NCBI GenBank assembly: GCA_011009095.1
Contig: VTPC01090570.1
Location: 439,479 to 503,478, forward strand
Length of the DNA stretch: 64,000 bases
DNA from: Ignelater luminosus
Taxonomy: Eukaryota > Arthropoda > Insecta > Coleoptera > Elateridae
Direction of reading: 5' to 3'
Shown here piece after piece: positions 23,801-36,639 of this stretch (the first letter of the stretch is position 1; each line of letters starts with the position of its first letter). Below the pieces are notes generated by a model, which had not been told where the DNA came from, made no database searches, and was given only the letters and a program-made list of their open reading frames with translations. The translations under genes and the position numbers were made by a program.

Positions 23801-24698
23801 TACACTTTTTGTTTCTCAAAATAAATTTATAGTATATTTTTACATTTATGAAAATTTGGGAAAGCATCTTTGATGGAATATGTCTATTCACCATTATCAA
23901 TTACACAATTTTGGAAATAACACTTAATCATAAATGATTTATGAACATTTACATGTTTTTTGTAATTACGACAATACTTGTTGAACTCCAACTTGACATT
24001 TAAACTGACAGTTACCTATTTATTCATCTGGAACAATATATGAACAACCTTAATTGTCTTATGTTTCTTTACATAGTCAACTATAAGGTGAGATTTTCTG
24101 AATTACTTTTTAGTATTGCATAGTTGTAGTATAATGTAGTTTTTTAAAAAGTTTGCTTTTGTAGATGGTAGTCACATACTATTTCTGCGTACTGTTTTCT
24201 CAATGTTAGTATTTTTTAGGATTTTTCTATTATTTTGGCATTTTCTACTTACATGAACTTGATTCAGTAAGTTGACATCTGTTACCAGAAAAAGTAGATA
24301 TAGTAAAGTAAGTGTTATACGAATTATTATAAGTCATTGTTACATCGATGAGTATGGTCACCACTACTATCTGAATGTGACTGTCTGACCTACATTGTAA
24401 CCTCAATATAGTATAGTTATAAGATAATCTTTATCAAATACATTTCTTGTAGCTAGTAGTTGATATTGTCTCAGTGTTAGTATCCTTTAGCATTAAATAA
24501 TAAGTATTTTCTTATTCTTTTGATATCTTCTACTTCAGCTGATTTGATTCAGTAAGTTGGCATTTGACATCTAAAAAAGTAGATTTAGTAATGTGTTAAT
24601 AGATTTTTATTATAAGATTTATGAGTATGATCAACATAACTATCGGACCTCCTATGTATGTTATTATAACTTCATCTACTCTTGTACAATAGTTCCAG

Positions 24699-24796
24699 TA
24701 TAGTATAGTATAGTATAGTATAGTATAGTGTAGTATAGTATAATACAATATAGTATAGTGTAATATATTCTAGTATAGTATAGTATAGTGTAATGT
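24699..24796. repeat. TAGTA microsatellite
   Basis: About 100 bases of tandem TAGTA/TATAG units with scattered substitutions, directly abutting the long foldback on its right. Confidence 0.9.
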
Positions 24797-25543
24797 ATAC
24801 CGGGTGATCATTTTAAAACTTCCCATCCTGAATATCTTGAAAACCAAAAAAGATATCAGAATAAATCCAAGGGCATTTTCTTATACCAGGAGGGGGAGAC
24901 TAAACTATGTACGAAGTTTTCGATTAAGGTTCTACCCTTATGCTCCAGCCACCTCCACTTTAAAATTTTTAATTGGATAATATGGCATGTAGCACATCAA
25001 ATTAAAGAATGTTTGAAAAACTCAAAACGACCAATTCGTTTTCGAAGAATTAATTTTTTATTTTAATAACAGTACATTGTTAAATTTATTGTAGTAGATG
25101 CCCGAATTGCGCTCTATTGGTTGCTAAGCAATGATAAATGAAATTCATCGTAATTTTAGATAAGTAAAGTAAAGTAGGCTTTATCATTGCCAGCAACCAA
25201 TGGGTGCAATTCGAACATCTATTACGATAAATTTAACAATGCACCGTTATTAAAATAAAAAAATTAATTCTTCGAAAACGAATTGGCCAATTTGATTTTT
25301 TTAAACACCACTGCATTCCGGTACTGAAGACCTTTAATTTGATGTGCTACATGCCATAGCATCCAATTTAAAATTTTAAAGTGGTGGTGGCTGAAGCTTA
25401 GGGGAGAACCTTATTAGAGAACTTTGTACATAGTTTAGTCTCCCCCTCCTGGCATAAGAAAATGCCCTTGGATTTCTTCCGATATCTTTTTTGATTTTCA
25501 AGATATTCAGGGTGGGAAGTTTTAAAATGATCACTCTGTATAT
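24797..25543. repeat. Long palindromic foldback element, about 745 bp
   Basis: Two inverted arms of about 345 bases each, separated by a short spacer around 25145-25175. The outer ends GGGTGATCATTTTAAAACTT and AAGTTTTAAAATGATCACTC pair. Inner matches include GGAGGGGGAGACTAAACTAT and AATTAATTCTTCGAAAACGA. Arms look roughly 85-90% identical by eye. TATA flanks both ends. No transposase is seen, so this is a foldback-type non-autonomous element. Confidence 0.88.
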
Positions 25544-26047
25544 ATACAAGATGTTGGCTAGACCCTTTCTTTCTTGCTTGATGTATTGATCTTTGCAGAC
25601 AGTTTTGTCAATATTATTCCTAAAATGTTATATGGCCGAGCAACATGATTGTTTTATTCTTATGATATTTTTTCTACTTATGCTGACTTGATTCAGTAAG
25701 TTGATGCCTGTCAGTGGAACATAGTAAAATAATGTAATTGTTATATATGTGTCATTATATAAATAATAAATAATTAAGAGATTGCTGTGTATTATAACTC
25801 AGTAGTCTTTTTCAATATTATGATGATCTTTGTTAAAAACTTGCTTTTGTATGTTTTGATGTTCTACTTTTTACAAATTATTGTCTCACTGTAATATTTC
25901 TTAACATTATAATATGAGCAGCATTTTCTTATTTTTTTGAAATTTTCTACTGAAACTGACTTGATTCAGTAAGATGACAGTTGCCCGCAAAAAAGTAGAT
26001 ATAGTAAAATAAATGTTATAATCATTATTACAAAACTGTAATCACTA

Positions 26048-26283
26048 ATTGAAGCTATCAGTACAAAAACGGCCTAATCACATTTTGTTTAAACTTATTT
26101 CAAATCTTCAGTCATAATGCCATTAAATTAATTCATAGTAGGCTTATTATATTATAAATACAAAATTCTCTATAGAAAACCCACTACTTTGAATTAATTT
26201 AATGGTATTATAACTTAAACTTTGGAATAAGTAAGTTTAAATAAAATGTGGGTTAGGCCGTTTTTACGCTGATAGCCTTCAAT
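26048..26283. repeat. Foldback element, about 236 bp
   Basis: Arms of about 100 bases are inverted copies; shared words include AAAAACGGCCTAA, GTTTAAACTTA-like sequence and CCATTAAATTAATTCA. Ends are ATTGAAGCTATCAG and CTGATAGCCTTCAAT. It interrupts the diverged repeat field. Confidence 0.8.
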
Positions 26284-28079
26284 CAATGGGATACTATGTA
26301 TTATAACTTTGTTACACTATGATTCCAGTTGTGGTATAGTTTAAGAGTACACAGGAAGAAAAAGGAATATAAAATTAAAAATACGAAACCGAAATAATTC
26401 AGCTTTAATTAGTAAACCATTACTGTATTTCTTTAATGTGATACTGTTGTTACCAAACAAACAGGATATGTATTTTACCTTCTGTGACATAATGACTTGA
26501 GGCTAACCATGATATACATGATAAAATTTCAAACTGATTCAATTGTTAAAAACAAATTTATAACTAGTATTTTTTCAAGAAGTCATATTTCAACAATTAA
26601 AATTAAGCTAAGATAATTGCCACAAATATTGTTCAGTTTCTTTGGCAACAACTGTAATATTTAATAATCGACAAATATACAAAATGGAGTATAAATGATA
26701 TGTTTCTCTATTTTACAATTTTTATGACTCCTTTATTTGTGTACACTCTTTAGATATACTTATAATACAATGATTTTTGCTAAAAGCTTGCTTTTATAGC
26801 TAGTAGTTGATGTGCTCTTTTTGTAAATTATTAATATTATATGATCAACATTTTCTTATTCTTTTGAAATTTTTTACTGAAACTGTCTTGATTCAGTAAA
26901 AGCTAACGCCTATCACAGAAAAAAGTAGACATAGTAAAGCAAGTATATACTTGGTTTTTGTAGTTAGTAAGTGTTGTACAGTGTGTTGCAAATTAAATGT
27001 ACTAAAAGCACTGTCTAAATACATACTACAGCATTTCTCTACTCTATATTGCAAACCATTGTCTTAATGTTAGTATTTCTTCTTTTTTAAATTTTCTACC
27101 GAAACTGTCTTGATTCAGTAAAAGATGATGCCTAACCACGAAAAATATAGACATAGTAAATTAAGTGTTATAAGTTTTTATTATAAGCTGTCACGTTGAT
27201 GAGAATTATCACTATAATAGCTATAGGACCACTACATTACTTTTATAACTTATTAATGATAGTGCTCAAGATGATTGACAGTTTTGGTCTACTATGTATT
27301 ATAGCTGTATCTGTAATACAAGCTAAACGCTTTCTCTTCATAACTAGTTGTGATAACTTTCAATTGTAAATTTTTAGAGTAAAGCAATCAACATTTTATG
27401 AAATATTAAAGTGTATTTACTGCACTCTAAAAATCAAATTCCTGATGACAATATTGGCTATGGAAAAATATTAAGAGTAATACAAGAAATTTCGTCTTAA
27501 TGTTCCATGTTGTGAAAAGCTTTTTACATTATTTCTGAGCACAAGTTTACAGGTACAGCTGATACTTTTTTTTTGTCATGCTGCTGTAGAGCTTGACCTG
27601 CTAAGATTCATTGTATATACCTGATTTCTTAGTTATATTAATTATAGGCTTCTAGCATACATCACTTTTTTGTTAGTGATTCCACTAGTTGGTAGGTCCA
27701 CTTGTTTTTATATGGCAAACCCAATACAGTATAGATACAGTCCTTATGCTAGAGGAAGACACTTGGTGTCTACAAATTGCTTAAGCCTTGGATAAAAGAG
27801 AGTTAAAGTGGTAAATGTATGATTCCCCATATTACATACCTTGGCTGTCATGTGCCTTTTGCTAGCGTCAAGACTGTATAAGGTGATTTTTCTTTAAAAC
27901 TTGCCTTTTGTAGCTAGTTGTTGATGTACAATTTTAGCAGTGTTGGTGTTCGTTTATTATATACCGGGCATTTTATTATTATTTTAGTATTTTCTACTTA
28001 AACTGACTTGAATCAGTAAAGTTAATGCCTAACAGTGAAAAAAGTAGATATAGTAAAGTAAGTATTAATAGGGTTCTAT

Positions 28080-28690
28080 TAGGCTATTTGGCCTATTGTG
28101 TATTATAATAAGACCATCCGGTCTTTATCTGACAATTTCCAGTGTACTGTAAATAGTTACAATCTACTGTTATGTGACTTTAGTTATTAGGTAGTAATAG
28201 GCTTTTATTATACTATATCACTATGGCTATTTGGCCTATTATGCATTATAATAAGACCATCCGGTCTTGATCTGACAATTTCCAGTGTTCTGTAAATAGT
28301 TACAATCTACTGTTATGTGACTTTAGTTATTAGGTAGTAATAGGCTTTTATTATACTATATCNNNNNNNNNNACTGTTATGTGACTTTAGTTATTAGGTA
28401 GTAATAGGCTTTTATTATACTATATTGCTATGGCTATTTGGCCTATTGTGTATTATAACAAGACCATCTGGTCTTTATCTGGACGATTCCTAGTGTAATG
28501 TAAATAGTTGCAATTTACTGTTATGTGACTTAGCTATTAAGTAGTAATAGAATTTTATTATATTATACTATATCACTCCAGCTACTTGACCTATTGTGTA
28601 TTATGAGACCATCTGGTCTTTATTTGACAATTCCCAGTATAATGTAAATAGTTGCAATTTACTTCTATGTAACTGATTATTAGGTTCACT
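28080..28690. repeat. 143-bp tandem array, broken by assembly gap
   Basis: Units begin GGCTATTTGGCCTATT at 28082, 28225, 28432 and (diverged) about 28580, giving a period of 143-148 bp. The first units are nearly identical. Each unit holds a small palindrome AAGACCATCCGGTCTT (or AGACCATCTGGTCT). The N run at 28363-28372 lies in the third unit, where sequence resumes in the middle of the same motif, so the copy number is not reliable. Confidence 0.9.
28363..28372. other. Assembly gap (10 N)
   Basis: Ten N within the 143-bp tandem array. A fixed short run like this is usually a gap placeholder, so its true length is unknown. Confidence 0.98.
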
Positions 28691-29239
28691 GTACATAAGT
28701 TTTTAATGTGTGTTATTTACGGGCTTTTATAACTTGCCACCACATTTATGAGAGTGGTGGTGATGATTAACGGTTTTTGCCTACTATGTATTATAGCTGT
28801 ATGTGTTTTTACATTGTGATACAGTGTAACATAATAAATGTTAAATGCTAGCTTTTGATGACCTTCAATTATAATTCTATAGTAGATCTCATTTTCAAAG
28901 ATATCTACTTTTTGCAAGATGATGCAGAAGTTGCAGGTTTGTTAACAATTTAATTGAAATTCACATACCAAAATTTAATAGTGCAAATGTTATCTGTTGT
29001 TATTTACTTTAGATTGCTAAAGCTCATTGCCAAACAGAGGACATGAACAAGTACAGTAGCAGCAAATAGATGAAGTAGTCAATAACTCCACCAGTCACCA
29101 CTTAAAGTTTATATCTGGCAGGTTTCGTTAACATTTCTCCGACTGTATCTACATTCTCTATTGCTATGCATGATGCATGGTACTGTACTCCTATGAACAT
29201 TGAATCATTACTTGCTCACGTCTTCTCTTTGCCCATTGC

Positions 29240-29628
29240 CACAGTTTATACCTTACAGAATCAGTTGGATCACTCAGAGCGGTTTTTTTGATCTTTCGTG
29301 TTCCTGGTTTTCGGTCTGCGCATGCTAAACTGTAGACTGCGCGTTTGTAGGGGAGGTTATAATATGCAATTGATATTCAAATTTCACAACTAATGTAATT
29401 TACCAACATTGAACAATTTCACTAATTCACTTACAGAATATGCAAGTTGATTTGACTCAAATAATACAAGCTTTTATGAGATTATTTCTTTGAAGGTTAA
29501 GGTTAGGTTTTTTACCCCTTTACTTCTAGACAGAAAATAGTGGTTTGCGCATAAACCGCGAGTTTCTCGAAGTGGAAGACAAAATGTAGGGGAAGTGATC
29601 CAACTGATTCTGTAAGGTATAAACTGTG
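29240..29628. mobile_element. MITE with perfect 35-bp inverted ends and 7-bp target duplication
   Basis: Arms 29240-29274 and 29594-29628 are perfect inverted copies (start CACAGTTTATACCTTACAG). CCATTGC flanks both sides directly (29233-29239 and 29629-29635). The 389-bp interior is GC-richer at both ends and lacks a transposase. A 7-8 bp duplication points toward hAT- or P-like insertion, but the ends are not canonical hAT. Confidence 0.92.
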
Positions 29629-31030
29629 CCATTGCACATACCTATTTTTTGGTTTTAGTAGAAGTTACCTACAGGTCTCTAGTTTAAATCACTATCATAT
29701 TTATGAAAATGACGTTGCTAATTGATGGGCTTAATATGTATTATAAAACTCTGTTTTATACAGAAATTTCAGTATAATATGTATAGTTGTAATTAAGGTG
29801 ATCTTTGTTAAAACAGTTATAGATTCTTAGAGTAGGTTTCATATTTTTACTTAAAATAACACTTTTTTCACTATTTGATATATTATTAGACTTCTCTAGT
29901 TTTTTACGTTAGTTGTGCAGATTGTAAAAGGCTTGAATCATTATTCTGAAAATTAATACTGTTACTGGTTTACTGCAGTATAACCAACTCTTGGTGCTGC
30001 TATTATTTTGCTCTTATAATAATAATAACTTAAGCTTGTAGTGTAAGTTATTTATAAGTTTTTATTATAAGTCACTACTGCATTTATGAAAGTGGTGACA
30101 ATTAACGGTTATGGCCTACCATGTATTATAACTATTTGTTCTTGCATTGTGATACACTAATATAATGTATGCAGTTATAATCAAAAGTTATCTTTGGTAA
30201 AAGCTTTCTTTTCACGGCTAGCTGTTGATGAGTATCAATTATAGATTTTTAAGAGTAAATCTTATACATTTAAGATAATGATAGTAAGATGCCTCCAGAC
30301 CTAGTTGTACAAGTTGCAAAACATTTTGTCGTTATTAAAGAGGTCAGTTTTATTACAGATTTAAAGGCATAACTAAAATCTTTTCTTGGTGCTACTGCTA
30401 TGTATACTGTACATATTGAAGTTTCTAGGTTATGTTATTTATAGGTTTTTATTATAAGTCGTTTCTCCAGTTGTGAGAGTAAAGTAAGAATCAAATTTCA
30501 ATCTGTTCCTTCTATTCTTTTTTATTCAGTCTTCTTTGGTAAAGTGATGTAAGCATTTTTACAAATGAAAACAAGAAGGAATATAAATACATTCATTTTC
30601 AAAAACAAAACATAATAGTAATAGTTATACAGAGTGTCCCGAAAAACCACAGATTCTTGGTGTCAAAATAAGTCAATTGGATCAAAATGCTTTGTTTGCC
30701 CATTAGGACCCTCAAAGTTTATTAAAAATTTCTCATTTATTTTGTCTTTTTCCAACTGTATACAATAGTTATGAATGTACAAGTTGCAGAAAGGTTTTGT
30801 GCATCTTTCCAGAGATTCATACTATTACAGATTTACAAATACAATCTATACTCTTTCTTGGTACTGCTAGTTGTTATTTTATTTCGATCGCTAGGTTTGG
30901 TGTACATATCTAGTATTTTAGTCTGTTAACTACTGATTGCTATTGTAAAATCATTACCACATGCATTAGAATAAGGATCTTCATTTATTCGCTTAATGTA
31001 TATTATAACTTTGCCATTAATTTGTATTAG

Positions 31031-31050
31031 ATGATGATGATGATGATGAT
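31031..31050. repeat. ATG/GAT microsatellite
   Basis: About seven tandem ATG triplets inside the diverged repeat field. Confidence 0.85.
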
Positions 31051-32300
31051 TTTCATAGTATATCTTATATTTATGTAATAAAAAAAAATAACTTTATGAA
31101 ACTTGGTACAGTTGGTGTTTTCAGTCCTGGTTATGTATTTAAGAATTTAGTGTATGTTATTTATAGGTTTTTATTATAACTCACTACTCCATTTAATGGG
31201 AGTGGTGAAAGCGTCCAGTGGATACCAATCATATGTTATAAGCCTGTTTGTTTGTATGTGGCTTTAACGGTTGCATTGTTGACTGTACATATTTAAGTGT
31301 TTAGTGTTGATTATAGATTTTTATTAAAGTCACTACTCTATTAGTGGGAGTGGTGAAGAGGGTTTAAGGTGTGACATAACATAGTTGTAAGATGATAATA
31401 TAAAAAAATCAAAGTCAAAAACTCTTTTTTTTTCATAGCTGGAGATGAACGTCAATGATAGATTTTTGGAGTAAATCTCATGTTTCTAAAATAATAACTT
31501 TTTGTAACCCTTTGTAATAGATTCTTACAGTCTTGTGAAAATTACAAAGAGTTTGGGCATGAATGATATTGCAGGCATGAAACTACATATATTATTTTTG
31601 GGACTCCTAGTAGACATAATCAAAATACAGAAATATTGTATAGTGTAATAATATCTAGTACTTACAAAATATTTAAAATTATACAGGGTGCTTTTTTTTT
31701 CTAGTGTCTGAGTCTTTCTTTCCATAGTGTGATTGTTAGAAAAGGTATTTGCAAATGGGCATGCAATCTTTTGATGAAACTAGTTATGTGCCTGCACAAC
31801 TGATATCCTCTCTTGGCACTGCTGTTATTTGACTTTGGTTGCTAATTCACTGTACATATCTAACTTCTTTGCGTGTGTTATCTATTGGTTTTTTTTATTA
31901 CAAATCATCACTGCATCCATAATAGTGGTGATGATAAGGTACTGGCATGTTACAACTGTCTGTTCTTACATTGTCATTTTGTTATAATGTAATTATAATG
32001 AGGTGATCTTTGTTAAGAACTATTTTGTATAGCTAACTGTTCAACTTTGCAAACTAGTTTTTTAAAGTTACATGATTAGCATGTCTTCTACATTAGATGG
32101 ATTTTAGTACCAAGTTGATTCAGTAAATTGACACTTACTGGTGAGTAGAATAACATGCTATTTGTAGTTTTGTAATGTTGACTATGGTTGTTTGGCTTAC
32201 TATAATATTATACCTCAGTTTGTTCTTATGTTGTGATTTTGGTACAACATAATTGCAATTGGGGACAACTTTAACAGTAAGCAACTAAAATGAGACAAAA

Positions 32301-35300
32301 GAAATTTAATAGTTTACATTTGAAAATCCTTTAAATTGTTGCTTCTATGTATGCAAACTTTTTGATGTTTTTCTGAACAAGACCTAAGGTTAACTTGATT
32401 TATATGACAACTTAAAGGATAGAGAGATAAAGCAAAATGATTTACTGAATCATCTTAGAATATCCCTTTTGTGATTGTAATGCTGTTTTATAGATGTTAA
32501 TCGTCAGAAGTGAACCTTCTTGTCTATAACAACATTGCATGTTTTACATTAGGGTAGGTTATGTATATTTTAGTGTTTAGTAAACATGAATGTGTCTTCT
32601 TTATACTTTTAGTCTCTGTATATAATATTATTATTATTATTGGTGGTCTTAGAATGACCACAATACATTCTGGTTCCTTTGTGAACATTACGAACTCAAA
32701 TTCAGCCCTAGATTTAAGATTTAGAATTATTGGGAAACCATTGTACATAACTGTTTCTCAAGAGTAAATTAAAATAACTAATGCTCATAGCATTTTGTGT
32801 TTTGCTATTATTGTATATAGAGTAAGTGCATGTTAAATGGTGCTAAATACTTGTAGATTATAATGTAGGATTTGAACATAAAAAGCAAACACCAGCAGCC
32901 ATAACTGAAGGTGTTTTGAGGCATGCTGTTATCTCTGGTTTTATTCTGGATGTAATATTTTAATAATTTCACTTAAGAACTCTGCAAAGGTTGCCTGAAC
33001 AGTTTTAGAAGCAACCCATATAGAGGCTATACTTAACAGCTTTTCAGACCAGTAAAGTTGCTTTTGCAAGGCTCAAGTAATTTCGTTTCTGCCAAGTTGG
33101 TTAAGGTAATAGTAAAGGTAAAGTAGGGAACAAATCTTTCAAGATCTCAGGAAATTGAAAAGTTGTCACTCACCAACAATTATTCAAAAATGATAAAACA
33201 GTTTTGCAAATAAGTAAAATACTGAAAGACTTATTGTTAGAAAAAAAAATGTTATTGTAAATAGTTTCATTTGTTGTTGCTGTTTTATATCTGTCCATTT
33301 CATTTTAAAATATTGCTGTCATTTATTATCATGATCATAGTACTACAAACAAACCCAAAGTATAAACATGCGTGTACCTACAAATGTGCAATATTATAAT
33401 AAAGTGCAATCGGTTTTAATATAATTAGATACCTATTACAGTCGGAAGATATCGACATTTCTGGTTTTTGTTTTTACATTTGTGCTCTTATTAAATTGAA
33501 ATTGAATATCTTTGTTATACAATGTTGTCTGCTAATTAATTAATTTTTTTGCTTAGCATTGATTGTGAATCTATGAGAAGACAACTCAAGTTATATGTTG
33601 TATGGCATTGTGGTTAACTTAAAATGTAAATGAAAAGTTATATACATTATATGTTTAATTAAAACATTTTTGTTGTACTTCATTCTTTGAAAATTACTCT
33701 TACTCTTAATTGTAACAGAGCTCTGTAAAGTACAAAAAATGTCTATAGTTTTATATTATTTCGTTAAATACGACTCGGCTAATGTGATTAAAGTTCTTTA
33801 TTCACAATATTTTGTGAATTGTTAACGAATATTTTTGCAATATTTACTTATTTTCTAATTTATTCAAATATAATATTTTAATGTCTAAATTCAAATAACT
33901 GTGTATTGGTAATGTAAAGGCAAAGTCTTTCTTGATAAAAATTGAGTTTTCATTGTGTAGAATGTAATGCTATCAAAGTTAACTTTTTTGTCATATACAT
34001 TCCTTATTGACTAATGTGTCTACATCCTGTGTTATAGAATCTTACATGTTTGTGTTTGTTATTTTGTCTTTTTACTATTTATGGTTATAACACTGTTAAT
34101 ATATAATAGCTTGCATCTGTTGTATTATTGTTACCCCAAACGAACTTCCTGTGCATCAAACTATTGTCAATTCATTTCCATTTTTCATACAATAATAATA
34201 AATTTATACATTTTTAGATATGAAAAACCATTTAATTCAAATTTAAAGTAGCTGTAATTTTTTATACCTGAAAATGTAAAGATTTAAAAAAGCCTAGCTT
34301 TTTGTTTTCAAGTTTTTTATATATTTGTTTGTAACGAATTTAATCTTTTGTGGCAATCTACAATATAATAAATGTTGAAGGTCAGTTAAGTATACATTTA
34401 ATGTCGTAAGAAAGTTTCCAATATTATAACGAAAAAGAAAAGTGTAATTATTCTGTGTTATAGATAGTTTTTCCTTTGTACAAATCAAAATTGCTATATT
34501 ATTAGTTGCCTCATTATATAAAATTTTAAATACCTATGTAAAATATATGTTGTTGTAGTTATTAAATAAAATATCTAATGATACATTTTGAGTTTTATTA
34601 TCAAGTGTCGCATTGAGAAATTAAGAGGAAACAAAAATGAACCATAGTCAGCATTAGACATTGTTCGAATAAATCTTTATGTTAAAAAATTATGAACAAA
34701 TCCTATTCATTGGTATATTATTTATGTGAGAAGTTACAATCCTGAATATAATCAATGTTGCGTAATTAAACATCTCTATTGAAGTTGTAGTAATACATGT
34801 TAATTCCAGTACAGTAAAACCTCCTGTAAGTGGACAGATTTTGTAGAACTCAAGTTTTCCTATTATTAAGATATGCCAATTGCCCCCATTTAACTGGTTC
34901 CTCTAATACATGACAGTTCATAAAGCTCATTTTTAGTAAATAAAACCTTCTTAAGCAGACACAGATAACTTACAGGTATTATTTTGATGTTTCCAGATAA
35001 AAATTTAACAGCAGTAATTCTCTCGTTCTAAATGTTTCTTCTAAATTTGGCTAGTTACCACTTCTTGCTATTAATTTGTTGTTGATTATCGAGATTTATA
35101 AGTCTTTATATAACTATTACTTACTATTTGGCCTATTTTACTATTATTTTTATAACATCGTGTAGTTTTATACATTTGTTTAATAGAAAACTTGCTTCTT
35201 ACATGTTTTAATGCAATTTGTTTGTTCTTTCTTAAATGGGCACGGATGTTTCTCTTAAATGAGCCCCCCTCCAATAAACAGACAAGAAGTATGGGACTAA

Positions 35301-35447
35301 CAGTGTTTGCATATTGGAGACTTCACTGTATTTGATCATGAGAGTATCGATATGTTTAGAAAACAACTCAAGCAGGCTATGACTTTCAGAGAAGTAATTA
35401 AGGTTTCTTGCAGCCATGCAAAAATCTAATCTTGGAACCGCTTTTGA
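32301..35447. other. Gene-poor AT-rich stretch
   Basis: No exon or RNA gene is supported. Short ATT/TTA runs occur at about 32625. Copies of the repeat field fade out here. Confidence 0.4.
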
Positions 35448-35790
35448 TTTATTAAGAAGATAAATAGAGGATAAAATCTAACTGGCATATCCTGACTCAT
35501 GATTGTATCTTGAACTTTATTAAGAAGGTTAATCGAGGGCAAAACATCTTGTTTGGATGTCACATCCTGACCCATGTTCATATCATTAGTTCTATTAAGA
35601 AGGTCAATGAAGGGTAAAGCTTGACATTGGATGGTATATCCTGACTTATGATCATATCTTCAGTTCTCTTAAGAAGGTTATAAAGTGCAACCCAATCCAT
35701 GTTCCTATCTTTAACTCGATTAAGATGGTCAATGAAGGGCAAAGTCCAACTTTGATTAAATGGCATATTCTGACCAATGATCGTATCTTT
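35448..35790 (-). repeat. Minisatellite, about 74-bp unit, coding-like on minus strand
   Basis: Roughly five diverged units start at about 35448, 35517, 35591, 35665 (shortened) and 35714, each beginning TTAAGAAGG-like. On the minus strand the units translate, with frame changes, to a repeated pattern such as LPSINLLNKVQDTIMSQDMP and RTEDMIISQDIPSNV. I do not recognise a protein family. It may be a decayed coding repeat or a coincidence of a near-75-bp period. Confidence 0.6.
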
Positions 35791-36639
35791 TTCCCTAAGA
35801 AGTCGTGGGCAACTACTGATGGGAGCATGCATTGTAATTTTTAAAAGATTTGCTGTGCATTGGTGCAAGTTGTATACAGTGGTCATTGAGTAAAGGATTC
35901 AGTGGTTGTATACTAATTGTAACTATAACCAGTCAGGATTATCCAGAATATTGTAAAATCATTGTTCTTCTCTTTTGCATATAGCTGTTTATGAAATCGG
36001 AAAAAAATGATATGCCAATAATAGCAATAGAGTTTCCCAAATTTTGAAAAACTTGAAATTTTTTGTTATTTAATTAGTGTTTTTAAAATTAACTATTTAG
36101 GGAATTAAAACTACATGTTTGTTAGAAGGTCACTGTTTGTTAAATAAGTTCCACCCTTAAAATTACCCGGATATACATACATATGTACTCCGATACGTAT
36201 AACCTTACCGTAGATTTAACTTTTGAAAAATGAGAACAAATAAACGGAAACGTGTTTAGTATTAATTATTATAATTTTATAATATCCTGGACTTTTTCCA
36301 GTAGAAAAACTGTACTGTAGTTTCTGATTTTCTTAGTAATCCAGTTTGGGGCTTGTGTTAGGGAGATGGAAGCTGGTTCATTAAGTTGACGCCTATGTTG
36401 CTTTCAATGTATCGTAAAACATTCAGTATATTTTTGCTATTTTGAGAATTATTTTCTCTGAGGGATCCCCCCCTAGATTCGGCTTTTACCGATTTCCAAT
36501 TCCCTATGGTTATGGCGCAAATGACTTTTACAAGTTGCTAAGATTTTGATTCATACTAAAGCAACTCACCTCAAAAATATGATAGTAGTAGTCTTTTAGT
36601 GATATGTCAATGTCAAAAGTGTTAAATTCCACAATGTGT

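Larger units (their letters stand above)
24080..32300. repeat. Diverged long-period repeat field with recurrent hairpin
   Basis: Blocks of roughly 220-310 bp recur in order with strong divergence. One marker, CTTGATTCAGTAAGTTGAC followed by AAAGTAGATATAGTAAAGTA, occurs near 24261, 24546, 25691, 25963, 26890, 27111, 28010 and 32107. Another, ATAGGTTTTTATTATAAGTC, precedes a hairpin of the form CACTACT-loop-AGTGGTG near 28736, 30073, 31181, 31330 and 31904. A third, GGCCTACTATGTATTATAAC, follows the hairpin. GTGATCTTTGTTAAAAGCTT is a fourth shared block. Foldbacks, a MITE and microsatellites interrupt the field. No protein coding potential is visible. Confidence 0.7.

Noticed and set aside
28080..28690. 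Possible CRISPR-like array
   Set aside because: Whole units repeat without unique spacers, the genome is eukaryotic, and the period is 143 bp.
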